A stretch of 64,000 nucleotides of DNA from Streptomyces endocoffeicus (GCF_016741935.1 NZ_JAERRG010000010.1:248001-312000); one strand, 5' to 3'. Shown: positions 1 to 9,359, counted from the first letter of the stretch. Notes: a model not told the origin generated them from the letters alone. Translations and numbers: made by a program.

Positions 1-1346
1 ACCAGCTGGTCGAGGCCGCCGACGCGGAGACCGCCCTCGGCCCGGCCCGGCTCACCGGCGAACTCGCCCGCACCACCTACCAGCTGCGGTCGTTCGCGAC
101 CATCGTGGACGAGGGCGCCTTCCTCGACGTCCGCATCGACCACGCCGACGCCACCCAGACCCCGCCCTGGCCCGATCTGCGCCGCTACAAGCTGCCGCTC
201 GGCGTCGTCGCCGTCTACGCCGCCAGCAACTTCCCGCTCGCCTTCTCCGTGCCCGGCGGGGACACCGCGAGCGCGCTCGCCGCGGGCTGCCCGGTGATCG
301 TCAAGGCCCACCCCGACCACCCCGCCACCTCCGAGGTGGCCGCCTCCGCGCTGCGCCGCGCCGCCGAGCGGGTCGGGGTGCCCGCCGATGTGATCGCGGT
401 GGTGCACGGCTTCGACGCCGGTCTTGAGCTGGTCAAGCATCCGCTGATCGCCGGCGCCGGGTTCACCGGCTCGGTCCGCGGCGGCCGCGCCCTGCACGAC
501 GCGGCGGCCTCCCGGCCGGTGCCGATCCCCTTCCACGGGGAACTGGGCAGCCTCAACCCGGTCGTGGTCACCGAGGCCGCGGCAAGCGAGCGCGGCGACC
601 AGATCGGCGCGGGGCTCGCGGGCTCCATGACGCTGGGCGTCGGCCAGTTCTGCACCAAGCCCGGCTTCGTACTGGCCCCGGCCGGACCGGCGGGCGACGG
701 CCTGCTGAAGTCCCTGACCGACGCGGTCAGCAACACCGACGCCGGAGTTCTGCTCGACCACCGGATGCGGGACAACTTCGTCGCCGGGATCAAGGAGCGC
801 GCCGAGCTGGCGGACGTGGAGGCCCCGGTCACCCCCGGCTCCGGCGGTGAGCACACGGTGAGCGCGGGCTTCCTGACGGTCCCGGCGCGGCGGCTCACCG
901 AGGGCGGCCCGCACGATGTGCTGCTGGAGGAGTGCTTCGGCCCGGTGACCGTCGTGGCGCGCTACGAGAGCGACGACGAGATCAGCGCGGTGCTCGGGCG
1001 GCTCCCGGGCAACCTCACCGCCACCGTCCACCTCTCCGCCGCCGAGGGCGAGGGCGTCGAGGGCCGGGCCGGTGAGCTGATCGCCGAGCTCACCCCGCTG
1101 GCCGGCCGGGTGCTGGTCAACGGCTGGCCGACCGGTGTCGCGGTCGCCCCGGCCCAGCACCACGGCGGCCCCTACCCGGCCACCACCTCCACCTCCACCT
1201 CGGTCGGCGGCACCGCCGTCGAGCGCTGGCTGCGGCCGGTCGCGTACCAGGACACCCCGGCCGCCCTGCTGCCGCCGGAGCTGCGCGACGAGAACCCGCT
1301 GGAGCTGCCGCGGCGGATCAACGGCGTCCGGGAGCAGCGCGGCTGA
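1..1346 (+). CDS. Aldehyde dehydrogenase (NADP+), C-terminal part
   Basis: Cut by the left window edge: the reading frame is open from base 3, so the annotated start lies outside. About 447 residues are visible. This is an ALDH-superfamily enzyme that oxidises an aldehyde to the carboxylate with NAD(P). The nucleophilic cysteine sits in GQFCTKPG (codon at 651) and the general-base glutamate in HGELGSLNP (near 540). A cofactor-binding FTGSVRGGRAL segment precedes them. The motif style resembles alpha-ketoglutaric semialdehyde (2,5-dioxovalerate) dehydrogenases, but substrate cannot be fixed from sequence alone. The next gene starts about 200 bases downstream and may be independent. Confidence 0.88.
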   Translation, partial: QLVEAADAETALGPARLTGELARTTYQLRSFATIVDEGAFLDVRIDHADATQTPPWPDLRRYKLPLGVVAVYAASNFPLAFSVPGGDTASALAAGCPVIVKAHPDHPATSEVAASALRRAAERVGVPADVIAVVHGFDAGLELVKHPLIAGAGFTGSVRGGRALHDAAASRPVPIPFHGELGSLNPVVVTEAAASERGDQIGAGLAGSMTLGVGQFCTKPGFVLAPAGPAGDGLLKSLTDAVSNTDAGVLLDHRMRDNFVAGIKERAELADVEAPVTPGSGGEHTVSAGFLTVPARRLTEGGPHDVLLEECFGPVTVVARYESDDEISAVLGRLPGNLTATVHLSAAEGEGVEGRAGELIAELTPLAGRVLVNGWPTGVAVAPAQHHGGPYPATTSTSTSVGGTAVERWLRPVAYQDTPAALLPPELRDENPLELPRRINGVREQRG

Positions 1347-1541
1347 CCCCCGGAACCGCGACTCGGCCGCCGGACCCGCGGATCTGACCCGCGCGTCCGG
1401 CGGCCGATTCGCGTCGGTGTCCACCCGGGCGCTGCCCATGCCATCGGAATCGCCGCTGGTCAGCGGGTATGTATAAGGATCGCTTGAAGGCATCCGACAC
1501 GGAAACGCGATGGACGCGGGGGTGCGCCCGTCCCATAGTTG

Positions 1542-2594
1542 ATGGACATGGAGAGCCTGGCGGGCGCCGAATTCGCGCCACATACGACGTATCTCACCAC
1601 CGCGTCCAGCGGTCTGATCCCCGCACGCTCCGTAGCCGCCGTGAAGGCGGTCCTCGACGGCTCGGCCGCCGGACAGCCCATCATCGACGTGTCCTTCGAG
1701 GCGGTCGAGGCGAGCCGCGCCGCCTACGCCCGGCTCGTCGGCGTACCGCCCCGGCGCGTCGCGGCCGGCAGCTCGGTCGCCGTGTACGCGGGGATGATCG
1801 CGACCTCGCTGCCGCCCGGGGCCGAAGTCCTGGTGGCCGACGGCGACTTCAGTTCCCTGGTCAACCCCTTCGCCGTCCGCGGCGACCTCAAGCTGCGCAG
1901 CGTGCCGCTGGAGGAGATCGCCGAGGCGGTGCGGCCCGGTACGGCGCTGGTGGCCGTGAGCGCGGTCCAGTCGGCGGACGGGCGGATCGCCGACCTCGAC
2001 GCCATCCGGGAGGCCGCCCGGACCCACGGGGTCCGCACGCTGGTGGACCTCAGCCAGGCGGCGGGCTGGTTCCCGGCGAACGCCGCCGAGGCCGACTACA
2101 CGGTCTGCGTGGCCTACAAGTGGCTGATGTGCCCGCGCGGGGCCGCGTTCCTGACCGTGCCCGAGGACCTCGGCGAACTCACCCCCGTCTTCGCGGGCTG
2201 GGTCGCGGGCGAGAAGCCCTGGGACAGCTGCTACGGCCCGGTGGAGGAACTCGCCCACTCCGCACGGCGCTTCGACGAGAGCCCGAGCGTGTACGCGTAC
2301 GTCGCGGCCCGGCACTCCCTCGGGCTGATCGAGGAGCTGGGCACCGAGGCCATCGCCGCGCATGACCGCGCGCTCGCCGACCGCTTCCGGGACGGGGCCG
2401 TCGCGCTCGGCCACCGGCCCGTGGCCGCCCCCGGCTCGGCCATCGTCTCCGTACCGGGCCTGGGCGGCGCCGCGTCCCGGCTGGCGGAGGCGGAGGTGCA
2501 TGTCTCGGCGCGGGCCGGCAACCTCCGCGCCTCCTTCCACCTGTACAACACCGCGGCCGATGTGGACCGGCTGCTGGAGCTGCTGTCCGGCTGA
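1542..2594 (+). CDS. Class V aminotransferase family protein
   Basis: A 350-residue PLP-dependent enzyme of the class V aminotransferase/cysteine desulfurase fold. The Schiff-base lysine is expected in CVAYKWLMCPRG near residue 190, preceded by the LVDLSQAAGWF segment that contacts PLP. The usual desulfurase active-site cysteine loop is not evident, so an aminotransferase, kynureninase-like or lyase role is more likely than sulfur mobilisation. Starts at ATG 1542 or 1548 are both possible; no clear Shine-Dalgarno sequence is seen. The 190-base upstream gap holds GGGTAT at 1465-1470, a weak sigma-B-like -10. A strong hairpin follows the stop. Confidence 0.8.
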   Translation: MDMESLAGAEFAPHTTYLTTASSGLIPARSVAAVKAVLDGSAAGQPIIDVSFEAVEASRAAYARLVGVPPRRVAAGSSVAVYAGMIATSLPPGAEVLVADGDFSSLVNPFAVRGDLKLRSVPLEEIAEAVRPGTALVAVSAVQSADGRIADLDAIREAARTHGVRTLVDLSQAAGWFPANAAEADYTVCVAYKWLMCPRGAAFLTVPEDLGELTPVFAGWVAGEKPWDSCYGPVEELAHSARRFDESPSVYAYVAARHSLGLIEELGTEAIAAHDRALADRFRDGAVALGHRPVAAPGSAIVSVPGLGGAASRLAEAEVHVSARAGNLRASFHLYNTAADVDRLLELLSG

Positions 2595-2646
2595 GCGGGC
2601 CCCGGTACGGGGGATCCGCGGCACAGAAGATCTTCGCGGCACGGAA

Positions 2647-2686
2647 GATCTGAGGGAAGCCGGGACACTCCGGCTTCCCTCAGATC
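2647..2686. terminator. Bidirectional hairpin terminator
   Basis: A perfect 17-bp inverted repeat (arms 2647-2663 and 2670-2686, loop GACACT) lies between the convergent aminotransferase gene and ectD, 53 bases after one stop and 34 bases after the other. It can terminate both transcripts; no long T run follows, as is normal in Streptomyces. Confidence 0.85.
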
Positions 2687-2719
2687 ACGCACGGACGTCA
2701 CGTCATCGCACGGCGGTCA

Positions 2720-3607
2720 TCACCGTACGGGCGTGAAGTCCCTCGCGCCGATGAACTCCGGCCGGGGGACCGGCGCGGAGAACGGCTTCACCGCCGTGTT
2801 CTCCACGCTGTTGAACACGATGAACACATTGCTGCGGGAGTACGGCGTGATGTTGTCGCCGGACCCGTGCATGCAGTTGCAGTCGAACCACGTCGCCGAC
2901 CCGGCCAGGCCGGTGAACAGCTTGATGCCGTGCTTGTCGGCGAAACCGGTGAGGGCCTCGTCCGACGGGATGCCGGCGTCCTGCATCTGCAGCGACCGCT
3001 TGTAGTTGTCCTTCGGCGTGGCTCCCTCACAGCCGAGGAAGGTGCGGTGCGAGCCCGGCATGATCATCAGGCCGCCGTTGGTGTCGAAGTTCTCGGTCAG
3101 GGCGACCGAGACCGACACCGTCCGCATGTTCGGCAGGCCGTCCTCGGCATGCCATGTCTCGAAGTCCGAGTGCCAGTAGAAGCCCGAGGCCCCGAAACCC
3201 GGCTTGACGTTGATCCGGCTCTGGTGGACATAGACGTCCGAGCCCAGGATCTGCCGTGCGCGACCCACCACTCGTGGGTCGCGCACCAGGTTCGCGAAGA
3301 CCTCGCTGATCCGATGCACCTCGAACACCGACCGTACGTCCCTGGACTTCGGCTCGATGATCGAGCGTTCGTCGGCGCGCACGTCCGGGTCGGTGACCAG
3401 CCGGTCCAGTTCGGCGCGGTACACCGCGACCTCATCCGGAGTGATCAGCTGGTCGATCGCCAGGAAGCCGTCGCGATCGAAATCGCTCAGCTCGGACGGT
3501 TGCAGCGGCCCCGGAGCCCCGGGCTCGGACCACACCACCGGGTCCACGCGTGGTGTGGCCACCTCCATGGCCCCACGGGTCGGGTACAGGTCAGTGACCG
3601 TGGTCAT
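2720..3607 (-). CDS. ectD: Ectoine hydroxylase EctD
   Basis: A 295-residue Fe(II)/2-oxoglutarate dioxygenase that converts ectoine to 5-hydroxyectoine in the cytoplasm. The iron ligands are visible as HxD in FYWHSDFETWH and the distal histidine in CNCMHGSGDN. Length and the signature around FYWHSDFETWHAEDG are typical of EctD. It is the last gene of ectABCD, starting 4 bases after ectC, with GAGGAGG placed ahead of ATG 3607. Its presence indicates that the strain makes hydroxyectoine, a protectant against salt, heat and desiccation. Confidence 0.97.
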   Translation of the reverse strand: MTTVTDLYPTRGAMEVATPRVDPVVWSEPGAPGPLQPSELSDFDRDGFLAIDQLITPDEVAVYRAELDRLVTDPDVRADERSIIEPKSRDVRSVFEVHRISEVFANLVRDPRVVGRARQILGSDVYVHQSRINVKPGFGASGFYWHSDFETWHAEDGLPNMRTVSVSVALTENFDTNGGLMIMPGSHRTFLGCEGATPKDNYKRSLQMQDAGIPSDEALTGFADKHGIKLFTGLAGSATWFDCNCMHGSGDNITPYSRSNVFIVFNSVENTAVKPFSAPVPRPEFIGARDFTPVR

Positions 3608-3611
3608 CGGA

Positions 3612-4016
3612 TCATGCCTCCTCGGTCTCAGTAATCAGCGGGTATACGCCGTTCTCATCATGGTCCTCCCGTCCGGTGATCGGCGGGTTGAAGACACAAA
3701 CGCACCGGAAGTCCGTCTTGGGGCGCATTGTGTGCTTCTCGTGCCCGTTCAGCAAGTACATGGTGCCGGGCGTGATCCAGTGTTTCTCACCGGTCTCGTC
3801 GTTGGTCAGCTCGGCCTCACCCTCGACGCACAGCACCGCCTCGATGTGGTTGGCGTACCACATCGAGGTCTCGGTGCCCGCGTAGAGGATGGTCTCGTGG
3901 AGCGAGAAGCCGACGCCCTCCCGGGCGAGCACGATGCGCTTGCTCTCCCAGGTGCCGGACTTGGACTTGACGTGCCTCTCGGTGTCCTCGATGTCCTTGA
4001 AGGATCGGACGATCAC
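3612..4016 (-). CDS. ectC: L-ectoine synthase EctC
   Basis: A 134-residue cupin enzyme that cyclises N-gamma-acetyl-L-2,4-diaminobutyrate to ectoine. The cupin core is seen in [18 protein letters not shown] and [17 protein letters not shown], matching the family's usual length of about 130 residues. The start is GTG 4016, 40 bases downstream of the ectB stop. It is the third gene of the ectABCD operon and is followed almost immediately by ectD, so the two are probably translationally coupled. Confidence 0.97.
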   Translation of the reverse strand: MIVRSFKDIEDTERHVKSKSGTWESKRIVLAREGVGFSLHETILYAGTETSMWYANHIEAVLCVEGEAELTNDETGEKHWITPGTMYLLNGHEKHTMRPKTDFRCVCVFNPPITGREDHDENGVYPLITETEEA

Positions 4017-4056
4017 GGTGAGTACTTGCCTTTCTCTTCTCTGCGGTGCGGGAGGG

Positions 4057-5319
4057 TTATGCGGTCTCGCGGACCGCGCGGGCGAGGGTCCGCAGCCCCT
4101 CGTCCAGGTCTTCGGGGGAGATCGTCAGCGCGGGCAGCAGCTTGACGACCTCGCTCTCGGGGCCGGAGGTCTCGACCAGCAGGCCGAGTTCGAAGGCGCG
4201 CTTGCAGACGGCCGAGGCGCGCGGCTTGTCCTCGAACTCGATGCCCCACACCAGGCCACGGCCGCGGAAGTGGGTGCCGGACTGCTCCTCGCAGAGGGCG
4301 CGCAGGGCCTGCTCGACCTGCTCGCCGCGGGCGAGGGTCTGCTTCTCCATCTGGCCGTCCGCCCAGTAGGTGTCCAGGGTGGCGGCGGCGGTGACGAACG
4401 CGGGGTTGTTGCCGCGGAACGTGCCGTTGTGCTCGCCGGGCTCCCAGATGTCCAGCTCGGGCTTGAACAGGGCGAGCGACATCGGCATGCCGTAGCCGCT
4501 GATGGACTTGGAGACGGTCACGATGTCCGGGGTGATGCCCGCCTCCTCGAAGGAGAAGAAGGCGCCGGTACGGCCGCAGCCCATCTGGATGTCGTCGACG
4601 ATCAGCAGCATGTCCTGGCGCTCGCACAGCTCGGCCAGGGCGCGCAGCCACTCGGGCCGGGCCACGTTGATGCCGCCCTCGCCCTGCACGGTCTCGACGA
4701 TCACGGCGGCGGGCTTGTTGAGCCCGGAGCCCTGGTCCTCCAGCAGCCGCTCGAACCACAGGAAGTCCTCGACCGTGCCGTCGAAGTAGTTGTCGAACGG
4801 CATCGGGGTGCCGTGGACCAGCGGGATGCCCGCACCGGCGCGCTTGAAGGCGTTGCCGGTCACGGCCAGCGAGCCCAGCGACATGCCGTGGAAGGCGTTG
4901 GTGAAGGAGACGATCGACTCGCGGCCCTTGACCTTACGGGCCAGTTTGAGCGCGGCCTCGACGGCGTTGGTGCCGGTCGGGCCCGGGAACATGACCTTGT
5001 AGGGCAGGTCGCGCGGCCGCAGGATGTTGTTCTGGAACGACTCGAGGAACGCGCGCTTGGCCGTGGTGGACATGTCCAGGCCGTGGGTGACGCCGTCACG
5101 CTCGATGTAGTCGATCAGCGCCCGTTTCAGCACCGGGTTGTTGTGGCCGTAGTTGAGCGATCCGGCCCCGGCGAAGAAGTCGAGGTAGGTGTGGCCGTCC
5201 TCGTCGTACATGTGGCTGCCCTGCGCGCGGTCGAAGACAGCAGGCCAACCGCGGCAGTAGCTGCGCACCTCCGACTCCAGGGCCTCGAAGACGCTCAGGG
5301 CGGGCGGGGTGATGGTCAC
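4057..5319 (-). CDS. ectB: L-2,4-diaminobutyrate aminotransferase EctB
   Basis: A 420-residue class III PLP aminotransferase that makes L-2,4-diaminobutyrate from aspartate semialdehyde using glutamate, the first committed ectoine step. The PLP lysine is in [14 protein letters not shown] and the cofactor aspartate in [18 protein letters not shown] 5319 is preceded by CAGGAG at good spacing. There are 72 bases between ectA and this gene, longer than the other gaps of the operon, but no terminator is evident there. Confidence 0.97.
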   Translation of the reverse strand: MTITPPALSVFEALESEVRSYCRGWPAVFDRAQGSHMYDEDGHTYLDFFAGAGSLNYGHNNPVLKRALIDYIERDGVTHGLDMSTTAKRAFLESFQNNILRPRDLPYKVMFPGPTGTNAVEAALKLARKVKGRESIVSFTNAFHGMSLGSLAVTGNAFKRAGAGIPLVHGTPMPFDNYFDGTVEDFLWFERLLEDQGSGLNKPAAVIVETVQGEGGINVARPEWLRALAELCERQDMLLIVDDIQMGCGRTGAFFSFEEAGITPDIVTVSKSISGYGMPMSLALFKPELDIWEPGEHNGTFRGNNPAFVTAAATLDTYWADGQMEKQTLARGEQVEQALRALCEEQSGTHFRGRGLVWGIEFEDKPRASAVCKRAFELGLLVETSGPESEVVKLLPALTISPEDLDEGLRTLARAVRETA

Positions 5320-5391
5320 AGCGTTCTCCTGGGAGAGGGGTGTGAGGGGGGTGAGGAGGGGGTGAGAGATCGGGGTGAGGCGAGGTCGGGG

Positions 5392-5943
5392 TCAGGTCCG
5401 GTCGGCGCGCGGGCCGAACGGACCGATGCGGTAGAGCACCTCGGGCTCGTGCGCACCGTCGGGGAACAGACCGCCGTGGAAGAGGACCTCACTCTCGAGC
5501 GGGGCTTCGTGCCGTTCCGCGAACGAGGTGAACAGCCGCTTCGAGGCGGTGTTGTCCGGGGTGATCGTCGTCTCGATGCCGCGGACGCCCGCCGCGGCGA
5601 CCCGCTCGACCAGCCCGTCCAGCAGGGTGGCGGCCAGTCCGCGGCCACGCCAGGCGTGGTCGACGGCGACCTGCCAGACGACCAGGGTCTCGGGGCGCTC
5701 CGGGCGGACGTAGCCGGTGATGAAGCCGACCGGTCCGCCGTCGGCGTCGCGCGCCACTACGGATGTGGCGGCGAAGTCGCGGCACCACAGGAGGTAGCTG
5801 TAGGAGGAGTTGAGGTCCAGGGTTTTGGAGTCGCGGGCGATTCGCCAGATCGCGGCTCCGTCCTCGACGCGCGGGGTGTCGAGAGACAGGCCCTCCGGCA
5901 AATCCAATTCGCTACGGACTAGGTCTGCTTGTGCGGCGGTCAT
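5392..5943 (-). CDS. ectA: Diaminobutyrate acetyltransferase EctA
   Basis: A 183-residue GNAT-fold acetyltransferase that transfers acetyl from acetyl-CoA to the gamma-amino group of L-2,4-diaminobutyrate. The acetyl-CoA binding loop appears as AWRGRGLAATLLDGLV, and the substrate side carries NSSYSYLLWCRDFA, characteristic of EctA. It is the first gene of ectABCD. The start ATG 5943 lacks a good Shine-Dalgarno sequence and sits 8 bases after a TAAATT -10-like hexamer, so the transcript may be leaderless. Confidence 0.95.
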   Translation of the reverse strand: MTAAQADLVRSELDLPEGLSLDTPRVEDGAAIWRIARDSKTLDLNSSYSYLLWCRDFAATSVVARDADGGPVGFITGYVRPERPETLVVWQVAVDHAWRGRGLAATLLDGLVERVAAAGVRGIETTITPDNTASKRLFTSFAERHEAPLESEVLFHGGLFPDGAHEPEVLYRIGPFGPRADRT

Positions 5944-6262
5944 GCAAATTCAATTTACCTAGCAGAATCAGAAAATGCATCGCGGTGGGGGGTTACGTGG
6001 AGGGGGGTCGCTGTGTTATCACGCGGGAGCGTGTGCGCGCGCGGCCGTTGGCCGAAAGGCCTTGATTTGTGGGGGAGTTACTGGGTCATAGCGGATCGCG
6101 TGTGGAGTCTGTCACATGTGCGTAACTGGCTGGTGACCGGCTTGAATTTTGGTGGCAGGATCCCGTGAAAAATTTTGCGTTTAGGAATCACAAAAGCGGG
6201 CAGACGAATGTGGAAGCAGTAGCGGAAAAACGCGGGGAATTTCTGGCCAAGCTGCCATGAAT
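5944..6262 (-). promoter_or_regulatory. ect promoter region
   Basis: A 319-base gap, noticeably AT-richer than its surroundings, between ectA and the downstream end of the next minus-strand gene. On the minus strand TAAATT (5952-5957) fits a sigma-70 type -10 whose start point would fall at or next to the ectA ATG. No convincing -35 is seen. The rest, including the A/T-rich stretch around 6165-6200, holds no gene I can support; osmotic control presumably acts here. Confidence 0.5.
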
Positions 6263-7168
6263 TCAATCTCCCACGGTGAACTGAGGGAAGTCGCCCCGCA
6301 CCGCGAAGGCCCCGGAGGCGCCGTTGCCCGAGGCCGCGTACGCGTCCCGGCCGGTGTCCCGGTCGCCCTCGGCGTGGTTGTACTGCCCCGCGAGGACATA
6401 CCGGCCCGCGGGCACGGTCGCGCCCTTCCGGAGCGTCCAGCGGTAGACCAGCACGCCGTCCTCGACATGGGTGGCGGTGGTCACATCGCCGGTCGGCAGC
6501 GAGCTCCAGGACCCGGTGGAGCGCACACCCCCGGTGTCCGCCACTCGCAGCTCCACCGTCAGCGAGGTCAGCGGCCTGCCGGTGGTGAGCGTGATGTCGC
6601 TCTGCGCCCAGTACGGATTGGAATGGGTGTTGATGGCGCCCTTGGACCGCACGGTCGGTTCGGCGAGGTGGTTTGGACCGGCCGCGGTGGGATAGGCGCT
6701 CGGAGTGTGCCGCTCAGCATCGCTCTGCGACCCGGCGTCCGGCTCGTCCCCGGGCCGCCGGTCCGCGTCCGCGCTCGCGCTGCCCGCGCTGGCGCCCGCG
6801 CCCGCCGGGGGCGCGGCGGGCTCGCTCGAGGTGCGCACCGTCTGCGGTCGCTCGGCACCGTCCGTGGCCACCACCGCGATCCCCGTCGCGGCCACCGCGG
6901 CGGCCAGCCCGGCGACCGGGCTCACCACCCGGGTCCAGCGCGGGCTCGTCCGCGGGGCGCGGCGCCGGTCGTCGGCCGCCATGCCCGCCGTGACCCTGGC
7001 CAGCATCCGGATCCGGTCCGGTTCATGGGAGGCGGCGGCCGTACGCAGCTCGGCGACGACATCACGGCCCTCGGGGCGGCCGCGGCCTTCGGAGTGGCCG
7101 TGGCCCTCGGGGCGGCCGCGGCCCTCGGAGCGGCCGTGGCTCTCGGGGCGCTCGCGATGCTCGATCAT
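6263..7168 (-). CDS. Single-pass membrane protein coupled to a sigma factor
   Basis: A 301-residue protein of unknown function. Order: low-complexity His/Arg/Glu/Gly-rich N-terminus (about residues 1-36), a short predicted-cytoplasmic segment, a transmembrane helix near VAGLAAAVAATGIAVVA (about residues 88-105), an Ala/Pro/Ser-rich linker, then an extracytoplasmic domain of about 130 residues with a predicted beta-rich look. The start ATG overlaps the sigma-factor stop by one base (TGATG), so translation is coupled. By position it could be an anti-sigma or signal-sensing partner, but no ZAS zinc motif is present; that role is inference only. Confidence 0.7.
   Translation of the reverse strand: MIEHRERPESHGRSEGRGRPEGHGHSEGRGRPEGRDVVAELRTAAASHEPDRIRMLARVTAGMAADDRRRAPRTSPRWTRVVSPVAGLAAAVAATGIAVVATDGAERPQTVRTSSEPAAPPAGAGASAGSASADADRRPGDEPDAGSQSDAERHTPSAYPTAAGPNHLAEPTVRSKGAINTHSNPYWAQSDITLTTGRPLTSLTVELRVADTGGVRSTGSWSSLPTGDVTTATHVEDGVLVYRWTLRKGATVPAGRYVLAGQYNHAEGDRDTGRDAYAASGNGASGAFAVRGDFPQFTVGD
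7067..7138. repeat. 36-bp tandem repeat in the membrane-protein N-terminus
   Basis: Two 36-bp units (7067-7102 and 7103-7138, two mismatches) and a decayed third unit follow each other. They encode 12-residue repeats rich in Gly, Arg, Glu and His at the start of the membrane protein next to the sigma-factor junction. Confidence 0.85.
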
Positions 7169-8049
7169 CAACTGCCCCCTCCTGCGTGCCCGGCGTGGCC
7201 CATGTGACCGGAGTGGCGGGCAGGTCCTGTGTGGCTCGTGTGGCCTGTGTGGCCCGCGTTTCCGGTGCGGAGCGTTCGTACCGTCCGTCCTGTCCGTTCT
7301 GCCTCGGCCGCCGCGGACAGATCCTCCTCGTCCTCGCCGTCCGGAGGGCCGAGCAGCCGCTCCAGCTCGGCGATGCCGCGTGAGGTCTGGCTCTTGACCG
7401 TGCCCACCGAAATGCCCAGCGTACGGGCCGTCTCCCGCTCGGAGAGGTCAAAGGCGTGGCGCAGCACCACACACGCGCGCTTGCGGAACGGCAGCCGTAC
7501 CAGGGCGGCTTGCACATCCACCACGGCGGACACATCCGGGTCGTCCACGCGGTCGGGGCGCTGCGAGGAGAAGAGCGCCACGCGGCGCCGCTCGCGCACC
7601 AGGCTGCGGATCCGGGAACGGGCCAGGTTGGCGACCACACCCCGGGCGTAGGCGGCCGGGTGGTCGGCGGCCCGCACCCGGTCCCACTGGTGCCAGACCG
7701 CCACCAGCGCGTCGGCCGCGAGGTCATCCGCCCCGTCGGAGCTGCCGAGCAGCAGATGGGCGAGGCGGGCCAGCTCGGCGTGGTGCCGCTCGAAGAAATC
7801 CCGGAACTCGGCCTGTGGGTCGGCCGGTAGGGCGTCGGAGGACATAACGCCGGCCGGTGAGGCGTCAGCGGACAAGGCGTCGGCCGGTAAGCCGTCGGGG
7901 CCCTCCGGTGCGTCGGGAGCCCGCGGGGAGACGTCCCCCGGGTCCCCCGGGTCCCCCGGATCCCGTGCCGGGTCCGTCATGCGCGCCGCGTCCATCCGTA
8001 CGGCTCGCGCGGTGCCCGAGGCGGCCGCGTCATCGGCGGGAGCGCTCAC
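7168..8049 (-). CDS. SigE-family RNA polymerase sigma factor
   Basis: A 293-residue ECF-type sigma factor. Region 2 is seen at about residues 90-155 (FRDFFERHHAELARLAHLLL, then ADDLAADALVAVWHQW) and region 4 at about 185-235 (RHAFDLSERETARTLGIS, then VGTVKSQTSRGIAELERLLG). GTG 8049 has a textbook AGGAGG five bases upstream. Unusual features are a Pro/Asp/Ala-rich N-terminal extension of about 80 residues and a Gly/His-rich tail ending in repeated GH pairs (seven histidines in the last 30 residues). Translationally coupled to the downstream membrane protein. Its regulon cannot be inferred. Confidence 0.88.
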   Translation of the reverse strand: MSAPADDAAASGTARAVRMDAARMTDPARDPGDPGDPGDVSPRAPDAPEGPDGLPADALSADASPAGVMSSDALPADPQAEFRDFFERHHAELARLAHLLLGSSDGADDLAADALVAVWHQWDRVRAADHPAAYARGVVANLARSRIRSLVRERRRVALFSSQRPDRVDDPDVSAVVDVQAALVRLPFRKRACVVLRHAFDLSERETARTLGISVGTVKSQTSRGIAELERLLGPPDGEDEEDLSAAAEAERTGRTVRTLRTGNAGHTGHTSHTGPARHSGHMGHAGHAGGGS

Positions 8050-8185
8050 GAGGACCTCCTCACTGCGGCTCGTCCGGTGGGTTGCGTGAGCGTAGCAGCG
8101 CTCTGCGTGTTGTTCGAGTGGCGCCGTTCGCGCTGATGGGAATTGGCCGGTCAACGCCCTGCCCCGGTCTCGTACAGTGCGTTGC

Positions 8186-9295
8186 ATGAGGGATAGCGCG
8201 GTGCTCCACATCAAGGGCCGGGTCCTGGTCGGACCGGACACCGGCGACGCTGCCGGGGACGTACCGGACGAGCTGTGGGTGGTCGACGGCAGGATCACCT
8301 TCGAGCGGCCGTCCGGGGCCAGGGACATCAGGCTGATCGAGGGCTGGGTGCTGCCCGGCCTCGTCGACGCCCACTGCCATGTCGGACTCGACGCCCATGG
8401 GGCGGTGGACGACTCGACGAGCGAGAAACAGGCGCTGACCGACCGGGACGCCGGGGCGCTGCTGCTGCGGGACGCCGGATCGCCGGCCGACACCCGCTGG
8501 ATCGACGACCGCGAGGACCTGCCCCGCATCATCCGGGCCGGCCGCCATATCGCCCGCACCAAGCGCTACATCCGCAACTACGCGCATGAGATCGAGCCCG
8601 AGGACCTGGTCGCCTATGTGGCCGCGGAGGCGCGGCGCGGCGACGGCTGGGTCAAGCTGGTCGGCGACTGGATCGACCGGGAGACCGGCGACCTGGGGTT
8701 CTGCTGGCCGCGCGGCGCGGTCGAGGAGGCCATCGCGGAGGCGCACCGGCTGGGCGCGCGGGTCACGGCGCACTGTTTCGCCGAGGAGAGCCTCGCCCCG
8801 CTGGTCGAGGCGGGGATCGACTGCGTCGAGCACGCCACCGGGCTCACCGAGGAGACCATCCCGCTGTTCGCCGAGCGGGGCGTCGCGATCGTGCCGACCC
8901 TGGTCAACATCGCCACCTTTCCCCGGCTGGCGCTGGGCGGCGAGGCGAGGTTCCCGCGCTGGGCCGACCATATGCGGCGGCTGCACGCCCGCCGCTACGA
9001 GACGGTGCGCGCGGCCTACGACGCGGGCATCCCGATCTACACCGGCACCGATGCGGGCGGCGGCCTGGCCCATGGGCTGGTCGGGCAGGAGGTCGCCGAG
9101 CTGGTGAAGGCGGGCATCCCGGTGCGGGACGCGCTCTCGGCGGCGACCTGGAAGGCGCGGGACTGGCTCGGACGGCCGGGGCTGACCGAGGGTGCCTCCG
9201 CCGATCTCGTCGTCTACGACGCGGATCCGCGCGCCGATGTGCGGGTGCTGACGACTCCGCGGCGGGTGGTACTGCGGGGGCGGGTCGTCGGCTGA
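8186..9295 (+). CDS. Amidohydrolase family protein
   Basis: A 369-residue metal-dependent hydrolase of the amidohydrolase superfamily (imidazolonepropionase/prolidase-like branch). Metal-binding motifs run in order: VDAHCHVGLD near residue 60, VTAHCF near 195, VEHATGL near 215, and the catalytic aspartate in YTGTDAGGG near 290. A C-terminal composite beta-sandwich (ASADLVVYDADPRADVRVL) completes the fold. ATG 8186 is preferred over GTG 8177 because the former matches the normal start before the N-terminal strand. It is divergent from the sigma-factor gene; the substrate is unknown. Confidence 0.85.
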   Translation: MRDSAVLHIKGRVLVGPDTGDAAGDVPDELWVVDGRITFERPSGARDIRLIEGWVLPGLVDAHCHVGLDAHGAVDDSTSEKQALTDRDAGALLLRDAGSPADTRWIDDREDLPRIIRAGRHIARTKRYIRNYAHEIEPEDLVAYVAAEARRGDGWVKLVGDWIDRETGDLGFCWPRGAVEEAIAEAHRLGARVTAHCFAEESLAPLVEAGIDCVEHATGLTEETIPLFAERGVAIVPTLVNIATFPRLALGGEARFPRWADHMRRLHARRYETVRAAYDAGIPIYTGTDAGGGLAHGLVGQEVAELVKAGIPVRDALSAATWKARDWLGRPGLTEGASADLVVYDADPRADVRVLTTPRRVVLRGRVVG

Positions 9296-9359
9296 CCGAC
9301 GGGGTACGCGGGGCCGATACGGGCGGGGACAGGTGGGGCGAGGGGTGCCGGAAGGGAAC

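Noticed and set aside
1465-1470. Sigma-B promoter for the class V aminotransferase
   Set aside because: GGGTAT is present, but the -35-like GAATC is only 13 bases away and the gene starts 70 bases later; too weak for a feature.
3889-5922. 677-codon plus-strand open frame opposite ectBA
   Set aside because: It mirrors the ect genes; the protein is low-complexity, Gly/Ala/Arg-rich and matches no family, as expected for an antisense frame in high-GC DNA.
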